Made by a program: the position numbers and the translations under genes. The notes under the pieces are model-generated. The model made no database searches, was not told the origin of the DNA, and worked only from the letters and a program-made list of their open reading frames with translations. From positions 1 through 11,174 of the forward strand of contig JBGPKH010000263.1 of assembly GCA_041485845.1 (NCBI GenBank): a stretch of 11,174 nt of DNA. The letters are read 5' to 3'. Shown here one piece after another: positions 5,734-11,174 of the stretch. Numbering within the stretch: position 1 is the first letter of the stretch; each line of letters begins with the position of its first letter. The DNA is from OMOG01 sp041485845. GTDB lineage: Bacteria; Acidobacteriota; Terriglobia; Bryobacterales; Bryobacteraceae.

Positions 5734-8730
5734 ATGCCACAGGTAGTCATCGAAAATCCGGTCTTGAATTCGCCGTACGAAGAGCCCTCGCGCCATTTCT
5801 ACTTCGATGAGCAAGGTATCACCGGCAAGGTCGTCGAATCCCGCCGCCTGTCCAGTTATTTCATCCCAATCGCCAAACCCAAGAAGAAGGGTAAGCAGCT
5901 CGAACTCGATACCGAGTGGACCAAGGATCGGATCGAAGAGAACAAGTTCATCAACGACGTCCGTCACATCGTGCGTAAGTGGCGCCTCAGCAACTACGAT
6001 GGCGTTACCAGCACGACGCGGCAACTGCTGGGGTATTGGCAGCGGCCGGAACGCGAGAAGCGCCTGTACTACTGCCAGATCGAGGCCATGGAAACCGCCA
6101 TCTATCTGGCCGAGGTCGCTGACCGGCAGGGCGGCTCCTGGATCTTGCGCGATTTGAAGCTCGCGAACCAGGACACCAACCCGTTACTCGCCCGCATCTC
6201 CTTCAAGATGGCCACCGGTAGCGGCAAGACCGTGGTGATGGCCATGCTCATTGCCTGGCAGGCCCTCAACAAGTTGGCCCGGCCGCAGGATGCCCGGTTC
6301 TCCGATTCTTTCTTAATCGTGACGCCAGGCATCACCATCCGCGACCGCCTGCGTGTCCTGCTGCCAAACGATCCGGATAACTACTACCGCAAGCTCGACG
6401 TCGTTCCGGAGGTTCTCCGCGAGCAACTCACGCGCGCCAAGATCGTCATCACGAACTTCCACACGTTTCTTCTGCGCGAGAAGATCGCCGTGGGCAAGCT
6501 GACCAAACAAGTCCTCGGCAACGGCGATACTTCAGCCTTCACGGAAGCGCCGGACGAAATGGTCCGCCGCGTGTGCCGTGCTTTCGGCGCCAAGAAGAGC
6601 GTGGTCGTCATCAATGACGAAGCCCACCACTGTTACCGTGGCAAGCCGGAACCGGAACCCGTAAAACTGGTCGGCGATGAGCGCAAGGAAGCCCTGAAAC
6701 GCGACCAGGAAGCGCGAATCTGGATCAACGGCCTGGAGGCGGTGAAGCGTAAACTCGGTGTGCGAGCCGTTTACGACCTCTCCGCAACGCCGTTCTTCTT
6801 GCGGGGTTCCGGCTATCCCGAAGGGACGCTATTTCCCTGGGTAGTGTCCGACTTCTCCCTCATCGATGCCATCGAGGCCGGCGTCGTCAAGGTGCCACGT
6901 GTTCCGGTCGCGGACAACTCGATGACTGGCGGGCAGCCCACCTACCGCGATCTCTGGTACCGCATTCGAGAGCATCTCCCGAAGAAGGGACGCGGGACCG
7001 AGGCGCTGGCCGGCGAACCCAAGTTGCCGGCCGAACTCGAGGGCGCCCTGGAGAGCCTGTACAACAACTACAAGCTGTACTTCAAGCTCTGGGAAGAGAA
7101 CACCGAAGCGCGCCTGCGTGGCCAGACCCCGCCGGTCTTCATCGTCGTCTGCAACAACACCAACGTCTCAAAACTAGTCTTCGACTACATCGCCGGCTGG
7201 GAGAAGACGCTCGCCGATGGCGCCACGGTTCTGGTGCCCGGCAAGCTCGCCCTTTTCAGCAACGTCGAAGGAGAACGCTGGCTTCCGCGGCCAAACACCA
7301 TCCTGGTGGATTCCGAGCAGCTCGAATCCGGCGAGGCGATGAGCGACGAGTTCCGCAAGATCGCCAGGACTGAGATCGAAGAATTCAAGGAAGAATATCG
7401 CACGCGCTTCCCCGAGCGCGATGTCAACAAGGTCTCGGAAGAGGACCTGCTGCGCGAGGTCATGAACACGGTGGGCAAGCCCGGCAAACTGGGCGAGCAG
7501 ATCAAGTGCGTTGTCTCCGTGTCCATGCTCACCGAGGGGTGGGATGCCAACACGGTCACACACATCCTGGGGATCCGGGCGTTCGGGACGCAGCTACTCT
7601 GCGAGCAGGTCGTGGGCCGAGGCCTGCGACGCACGAATTGGGCGTTGAACAGCGACGGACATTTTGAGCCGGAGTATGCCGAGGTGTACGGCGTCCCGTT
7701 CTCCTTTATCCCGACCAGCGGTTCCACAAAGCCCACGCCGCCGAAGCCCATAACCCGGGTCCGCGCTCTCGACGAGCGGGCGCCGCTGGAGATGCGCTTC
7801 CCTCGGCTCCAGGGCTACCGCTACGATTTGCCGCCGGAGAAACTCGCCGCGAAGTTCACGGGAGATTCACGCTATGTACTCAGCACGGCCGACGTCCCTA
7901 CGGAGACCTACAACGCTCCGATCGTCGGCGAGACCAGCACCCACACTCTCGCGGACCTGCAGAAGCGCCGCGAGCAGGAAGTCGATTTCCGCGTTGCGCA
8001 GTGCCTGCTGGAGAGTTTCTTCCGCGACGACCAGGGCAACTTGAAGCCGTGGCTGTTCCCGCAACTGCTCGCGATCGCCAAACGGTGGCGGCAGGAATGT
8101 CTCACGCTGAAGGACGACACCTTCCCGCAGATGCTGCTCTGGATTCAGTTCGCGCTGGAAGCGGCGAACCGAATCTACCGGTCTATCGTCGATGCGACTG
8201 CCGGCGAGAAGGTTCTGAAGCCGATCCTTTATCCATACGACACCGAGGGCAGCACACGCTTTGTCGATTTCGACACGAGCCGGCCTGTGTACGCTACGCG
8301 CGAAGACCGTTGTCACATCTCCCACGTGGTCGCCGACACGGACTCCTGGGAGCAGAAAATGGCGCAGACCCTGGAAAGCATGGACCAGGTGGCCCGCTAC
8401 TTCAAGGATCACAACGTCGGATTCACGATTCCCTACACGCTGAACGGACAGGAGCGGAACTACGTCCCCGATTTTGTGGTGAAACTCCGGACGGCCGCCG
8501 GCGAGGTCAATCTGATCGTCGAGGTGACTGGCGAGAAGCGGACCGACAAGGAGGCCAAGGTCGCGACCGCTCGAACCCTCTGGGTGCCTGCCGTGAACAA
8601 CCATGGCGCCTTCGGCCGTTGGGCGTTCGTGGAGGTGCGCGATCCGTGGGATGCCAAGGCCGAGTTGCGCGCGGCGGTGGCGGCAGTAGCGGATAATGGA
8701 GTCGGAGTCATGGCCGGAGGGCGACAATGA
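5734..8730 (+). CDS. res: Type III-like restriction protein: DEAH helicase with C-terminal nuclease-like domain
   Basis: Superfamily 2 helicase/translocase of 998 residues, the restriction (Res) subunit of a type III-like system and, from memory, like proteins named BPTD_3080-family restriction endonucleases. ATP-binding Walker A is ATGSGKT at 160-166, the DEAH box at 295-298 (INDEAHHC), motif III SATP at 350-353, LTEGWDAN at about 599-606 and motif VI QVVGRGLRR at 625-633. All helicase motifs look intact. A C-terminal PD-(D/E)xK-like region follows: VPDF with P912-D913, then VEVTGEK with E930 and T932 where the classic lysine would be; K935 is close. ATG 5734 is preferred because MPQVVIENPVLNSP is the usual family N-terminus; the frame stays open to TTG 5674, but that extension is unlike the family. 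The ribosome binding site is weak (AGG 7-9 bases upstream). The gene ends in an ATGA overlap with mntA. Confidence 0.88.
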   Translation: MPQVVIENPVLNSPYEEPSRHFYFDEQGITGKVVESRRLSSYFIPIAKPKKKGKQLELDTEWTKDRIEENKFINDVRHIVRKWRLSNYDGVTSTTRQLLGYWQRPEREKRLYYCQIEAMETAIYLAEVADRQGGSWILRDLKLANQDTNPLLARISFKMATGSGKTVVMAMLIAWQALNKLARPQDARFSDSFLIVTPGITIRDRLRVLLPNDPDNYYRKLDVVPEVLREQLTRAKIVITNFHTFLLREKIAVGKLTKQVLGNGDTSAFTEAPDEMVRRVCRAFGAKKSVVVINDEAHHCYRGKPEPEPVKLVGDERKEALKRDQEARIWINGLEAVKRKLGVRAVYDLSATPFFLRGSGYPEGTLFPWVVSDFSLIDAIEAGVVKVPRVPVADNSMTGGQPTYRDLWYRIREHLPKKGRGTEALAGEPKLPAELEGALESLYNNYKLYFKLWEENTEARLRGQTPPVFIVVCNNTNVSKLVFDYIAGWEKTLADGATVLVPGKLALFSNVEGERWLPRPNTILVDSEQLESGEAMSDEFRKIARTEIEEFKEEYRTRFPERDVNKVSEEDLLREVMNTVGKPGKLGEQIKCVVSVSMLTEGWDANTVTHILGIRAFGTQLLCEQVVGRGLRRTNWALNSDGHFEPEYAEVYGVPFSFIPTSGSTKPTPPKPITRVRALDERAPLEMRFPRLQGYRYDLPPEKLAAKFTGDSRYVLSTADVPTETYNAPIVGETSTHTLADLQKRREQEVDFRVAQCLLESFFRDDQGNLKPWLFPQLLAIAKRWRQECLTLKDDTFPQMLLWIQFALEAANRIYRSIVDATAGEKVLKPILYPYDTEGSTRFVDFDTSRPVYATREDRCHISHVVADTDSWEQKMAQTLESMDQVARYFKDHNVGFTIPYTLNGQERNYVPDFVVKLRTAAGEVNLIVEVTGEKRTDKEAKVATARTLWVPAVNNHGAFGRWAFVEVRDPWDAKAELRAAVAAVADNGVGVMAGGRQ
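8716..8720 (+). promoter_or_regulatory. GGAGG ribosome binding site inside the end of res, for mntA
   Basis: A strong GGAGG lies six bases before ATG 8727, within the last codons of res. It fixes the mntA start and, together with the ATGA overlap, indicates that the antitoxin is translated as part of the restriction transcript. Confidence 0.7.
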
Positions 8731-9029
8731 CACTTGCATCGGGCATCGAGGTGTCTCCGGAAAGCCTGGCCGCGATTTGCAGCCGGTACCGCATCCGTGA
8801 GCTGGCGGTGTTTGGCTCCGCCGCTCGAGGCGACATGCGGCCCGGCTCGGACGTCGACATCCTGGTGGAGTTCGATCCGGGCGCCCACCCCGGCCTAGGC
8901 TTTTTCCGGCTGGAGGAGGAATTGAGCGAACTGTTCGGGCGGCGCGTCGACCTGGGCAGGAAATCGCTGCTGAAGCCGCTTGTGCGTCCCAGCGTCCTGC
9001 GCGACGCCGTGGTGCTGTATGCAGCGTGA
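8727..9029 (+). CDS. mntA: MntA-type antitoxin, minimal nucleotidyltransferase (second copy)
   Basis: Antitoxin nucleotidyltransferase of 100 residues of the MNT-HepT family; it is expected to AMPylate and neutralise the HepT toxin encoded next to it. The catalytic G-S-x10-D-x-D motif is complete: G30-S31 in LAVFGSAARGDMR, D42-V-D44 in GSDVDILVEF, and a likely third ligand D75 in GRRVDL. The C-terminus SVLRDAVVLYAA is typical. Its start overlaps the res stop as ATGA, with GGAGG six bases upstream, and its stop overlaps hepT by 11 bases. It is clearly related to the first copy at 4364-4672 but diverged throughout, so it is a separate family member, not a recent duplicate. Finding this pair inside a restriction cluster suggests a role in maintaining or guarding it, which is inference. 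Confidence 0.88.
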   Translation: MTLASGIEVSPESLAAICSRYRIRELAVFGSAARGDMRPGSDVDILVEFDPGAHPGLGFFRLEEELSELFGRRVDLGRKSLLKPLVRPSVLRDAVVLYAA

Positions 9030-9408
9030 CGCGGTGTATCTGGCCGATATTCTGTCCGCAGCCGCCGACCTGCGGGAGTTTACGCGCGCCGCATCGTTGG
9101 AGGAGTTTTGCTCCAACAAAACGCTGCGCTATGCCATGCTGCACGCGCTGACGGTGATCGGCGAAGCAAGCTCGAAGGTGAGCGCCGAACTAAAGGAACG
9201 GCACGGCGAGGTTTTGTGGCAGCGCGTCTCCGGCGTACGCCACCGGATCGTGCACGATTACTCCGGCCTCGACTACGAACTCCTGTGGCAGGTTGTGACC
9301 GTGTTCGCGCCGGAGTTGGCGGAACAAGTGGCGGCCATCTTCCGTGCGGAGTTTCCCGATCTTGACGCCGCCGGGCCGGAGTCCGGCCAGGGGCGATTAG
9401 GGAGTTAG
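9019..9408 (+). CDS. hepT: HepT-type HEPN toxin (RNase), intact second copy
   Basis: Predicted HEPN-domain ribonuclease toxin of 129 residues, partner of the MntA encoded just upstream. The catalytic R-x4-H-x-Y motif is intact: R74, H79 and Y81 in VRHRIVHDY; in the characterised system the tyrosine is the residue modified by the antitoxin. The family core TVIGEASSKVSAELKERHG precedes it, and the total length is near normal, with a slightly long tail after about residue 112 (DLDAAGPESGQGRLGS). ATG 9019 is chosen because it places family-typical YLADIL near the N-terminus and gives the usual antitoxin-toxin overlap; there is no ribosome binding site of its own, so translation is probably coupled to mntA. 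The toxin lies between the Res and Mod halves of a restriction system and is followed after 26 bases by the DUF5131 gene. Confidence 0.88.
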   Translation: MQRDAVYLADILSAAADLREFTRAASLEEFCSNKTLRYAMLHALTVIGEASSKVSAELKERHGEVLWQRVSGVRHRIVHDYSGLDYELLWQVVTVFAPELAEQVAAIFRAEFPDLDAAGPESGQGRLGS

Positions 9409-9421
9409 GCTGGAGAACGGC

Positions 9422-9428
9422 AAGGGGG
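9422..9428 (+). promoter_or_regulatory. AAGGGGG ribosome binding site of the DUF5131 gene
   Basis: A purine-rich AAGGGGG lies seven bases before ATG 9436 in the short gap after hepT. It supports this start and suggests independent re-initiation here. Confidence 0.55.
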
Positions 9429-9435
9429 CTGCGTA

Positions 9436-10194
9436 ATGGCTGGCTACTCTCACATCGAATGGACGGATGCCACCTGGAATCCCGTCACCGGCTGCACGAA
9501 GATCAGCCCGGCCTGCAAGCACTGTTACGCTGAGCGGCTGGCGAAGCGCTTGCAGGCCATGGGACAGCGGAACTACGTCAATGGTTTCCGGCTCACCCTG
9601 CAGCCGCACATGCTGGAACTGCCGTTGAAGTGGAAGCGGCCGAACCGGATTTTCGTGAATTCCATGAGCGACCTCTTTCACGAAGAGGTGCCCCCCAGCT
9701 ACGTCAAGCAGGTCTTTGACGTGATGGGGCGCGCCGGCTGGCACCAGTACCAGTTGCTCACGAAGCGATCGTACCGGCTGCTGCAACTGAGCCCATTTCT
9801 CGAGTGGCGGCCGCACGTCTGGATGGGCGTCAGCGTGGAAAATGAGGACTACGCGTTCCGTATTGATCACCTGCGGCGCACGGCGGCGCACGTGAAGTTT
9901 CTCTCAATCGAGCCGCTGTTGGGTTCTCTGCGGAAGCTCGATCTCCGTGGCATCGACTGGGTGATCGTGGGTGGGGAGTCGGGGCCCGGCGCCCGCCCCA
10001 TGGACCCGCAATGGGTGCGAGAGGTCCGCGACCAGTGCCTGCGTGCGCGAGTTCCGTTTTTCTTCAAACAGTGGGGGGGTGTCCTCAAAAGCCGCACGGG
10101 CCGTATCTTGGATGGCCGCACGTGGGATGAGATGCCGGGAGGTAACACGCCTGCGGTAGAGGACTTCCCGATCCTCGAAACGGCGTGCGGGTGA
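9436..10194 (+). CDS. DUF5131 / phage Gp37-Gp68 family protein with Cys triplet
   Basis: Protein of 252 residues of the DUF5131 (Gp37/Gp68) family, found in phages and bacterial accessory regions; its biochemical activity is, to my knowledge, not established. The N-terminus IEWTDATWNPVTGC leads into a cysteine triplet C20-x6-C27-x2-C30 (CTKISPACKHCYAE), which resembles but does not match the radical SAM C-x3-C-x2-C spacing and may bind an iron-sulfur cluster or zinc. Other family blocks in order are FVNSMSDLFHE (about 73-83), LLTKRSYRLL (near 110), WMGVSVENED (near 131), FLSIEPLLG (near 155), WVIVGGESGPGARPM (near 175) and FFFKQWGG (near 208). The beta-strand-rich order suits a TIM-barrel-like fold. 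Some relatives occur beside a three-Cys-motif partner protein (TcmP); none is visible here. It sits between hepT and the methyltransferase gene (6-base gap), suggesting a role in this restriction cluster. Confidence 0.85.
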   Translation: MAGYSHIEWTDATWNPVTGCTKISPACKHCYAERLAKRLQAMGQRNYVNGFRLTLQPHMLELPLKWKRPNRIFVNSMSDLFHEEVPPSYVKQVFDVMGRAGWHQYQLLTKRSYRLLQLSPFLEWRPHVWMGVSVENEDYAFRIDHLRRTAAHVKFLSIEPLLGSLRKLDLRGIDWVIVGGESGPGARPMDPQWVREVRDQCLRARVPFFFKQWGGVLKSRTGRILDGRTWDEMPGGNTPAVEDFPILETACG

Positions 10195-10200
10195 GACAGC

Positions 10201-11174
10201 ATGGCGACGAAAACAAAGAAGGCAAAGGAAACAGCTTCGGTGGATTCGATCCGCCACAAGGACCAACGGGCGAACATCCCGACCGAGGAGCTGCGCGACT
10301 TCGTGGCTCCCGATGAAAGGGCGCCGAAGACGATGCTGTATCCGCGCGACCCGTCGCTCGATCCGCAATTGGTCTGGAGAGGCAAAGACGAGCAGGACGC
10401 CGAGGACTTGGCCGTCCCTGTAGTCCCGATTTACATCCAGGAGAAGATCCACCCGCAGGCCCTGATCGAGGATGTCCGGGCGCACGCCGGCGGGTACAAA
10501 GAGGAGGCGCAGGCATCGTTGTTCGCCGACTTCAACGGGATCAAGTTCGAGGACTACATCGAGTTCTACCAGCACGGCCAGAATTGGTCGAACCGGATGA
10601 TTCTCGGCGACTCGCTGCTGGCGATGGCGTCCCTCGCGGAGAAGGAAGGATTGAAGGGCAAGGTCCAGATGATCTATATGGACCCGCCGTACGGAATCAA
10701 GTTCGGCTCGAATTGGCAGGTGAGTACACGGCGTCGCGACGTTAAGGACGGAAAAGCAGAAGACCTGACTCGGCAACCTGAGCAGATAAGGGCGTTTAGA
10801 GATACCTGGGAATTGGGTATTCACTCCTATCTCGCGTACCTGCGGGACCGTCTTGTAACAGCGCGCGAGCTTATGACAGAGAGCGGTAGCATCTTCGTCC
10901 AAATCGGCGAAGAGAATCTGCATATTGTGCGCAGCCTTTTGGACGAGGTGTTTGGTTCGAGCAACACGGTCGGCCTTATCACGATCGTGAAGACCAGCGC
11001 ACAAGAGGATCTGCTCCTGCCATCTGTTTGTGACTATGTCGTTTGGTACGCAAAGGACAAGGATAGGGTTAAATTCAGGCCGCTGTGGCTGATGAAGACC
11101 GCAGCGGATGCAGGCGCATCCGATTACAACAGAGTGGAGTTGGAGGATGGACTGCGGCGCGCCATGACGTCCGG
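10201..11174 (+). CDS. mod: Site-specific DNA methyltransferase, type III-like Mod subunit (5' part)
   Basis: First 324 residues of an adenine-type DNA methyltransferase; the frame stays open to the window edge. Residues 1-130 form an N-terminal extension seen in this subgroup (RANIPTEELRDFVAPDE, MLYPRDPSLDPQLVW, VPIYIQEKIHPQAL). NRMILGDSLLAM (131-142) leads into catalytic motif IV DPPY at 161-164 (IYMDPPYGIKF). The block YLRDRLVTARELMTESGSIF follows, typical of the beta class, in which the target-recognition domain and the AdoMet-binding FxGxG motif come later; the FxGxG motif must lie beyond the window. ATG 10201 is six bases after the DUF5131 stop, with only weak purine context (GGTGAG). 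It would protect the host DNA from the Res protein and provide target recognition. GC content drops from about 60 percent to about 52 percent just after DPPY, hinting at a swapped specificity segment. Confidence 0.88.
   Translation, partial: MATKTKKAKETASVDSIRHKDQRANIPTEELRDFVAPDERAPKTMLYPRDPSLDPQLVWRGKDEQDAEDLAVPVVPIYIQEKIHPQALIEDVRAHAGGYKEEAQASLFADFNGIKFEDYIEFYQHGQNWSNRMILGDSLLAMASLAEKEGLKGKVQMIYMDPPYGIKFGSNWQVSTRRRDVKDGKAEDLTRQPEQIRAFRDTWELGIHSYLAYLRDRLVTARELMTESGSIFVQIGEENLHIVRSLLDEVFGSSNTVGLITIVKTSAQEDLLLPSVCDYVVWYAKDKDRVKFRPLWLMKTAADAGASDYNRVELEDGLRRAMTS

Noticed and set aside
7867..9144. 425-residue minus-strand frame across the end of res, mntA and hepT
   Set aside because: It overlaps three well-supported genes on the other strand, has shadow-like composition and no sensible start signal.
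9374..9388. Perfect palindrome GGCCGGAGTCCGGCC near the end of hepT as a terminator
   Set aside because: It lies inside the coding region, has no following T-run, and a terminator here would split a tightly packed cluster; more likely a by-product of GC-rich codons.
9493..9525. Cys motif of the DUF5131 protein as a standard radical SAM site
   Set aside because: The spacing is C-x6-C-x2-C, not C-x3-C-x2-C, so a radical SAM activity cannot be claimed from the motif alone.
1..11174. tRNA, rRNA, CRISPR arrays, transposases or integrases
   Set aside because: No spaced repeats, tRNA-like cloverleaf, rRNA-like sequence, DDE transposase or integrase frame was seen by eye; an att site or mobile-element gene may lie outside the window.

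Overview
The window looks like a GC-rich bacterial chromosome segment, most likely from an Acidobacteriota member of the Solibacter/Bryobacter type. The main clue is a very long TonB-dependent receptor with an N-terminal carboxypeptidase-regulatory-like domain and the DLPLNGRNF plug motif, a paralogous family greatly expanded in that phylum, plus the remnant of a second one. The assignment comes from recalled family knowledge, not from a search.

Layout, left to right. (1) 1-150 (-): the 5' part of an unrecognised, possibly decayed gene running off the left edge. (2) 308-3757 (-): an intact Oar-like TonB-dependent outer-membrane receptor. (3) 3758-4363: about 600 bases without a confident intact gene; it holds the receptor's upstream signals, a decayed nucleotidyltransferase remnant and an unrecognised ORF with coding-like codons. 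(4) 4364-5007 (+): an MntA-type antitoxin nucleotidyltransferase overlapping a HepT toxin gene broken by one frameshift. (5) 5034-5627 (-): the C-terminal piece of a second TonB-dependent receptor whose 5' part is missing. (6) 5734 to the right edge (+): a compact five-gene cluster: a Res-like DEAH helicase/restriction protein, an intact MntA-HepT pair, a DUF5131 (phage Gp37/Gp68) protein with a Cys triplet, and the first 324 residues of a beta-class type III-like (Mod) DNA methyltransferase.

The right half reads as a defence island. Res and Mod have the parts of a type III-like restriction-modification system, but the order is Res first, and a toxin-antitoxin pair and a DUF5131 gene sit between the two subunits. 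The spacing (ATGA overlap, 11-base overlap, 26-base gap, 6-base gap) argues for one transcript. An inferred model is that the TA pair stabilises or guards the restriction module and DUF5131 adds a still unknown activity. The left side, with its broken HepT, nucleotidyltransferase remnant and truncated receptor, looks like the worn margin of an integration hotspot, and the island may have landed in the second receptor gene.
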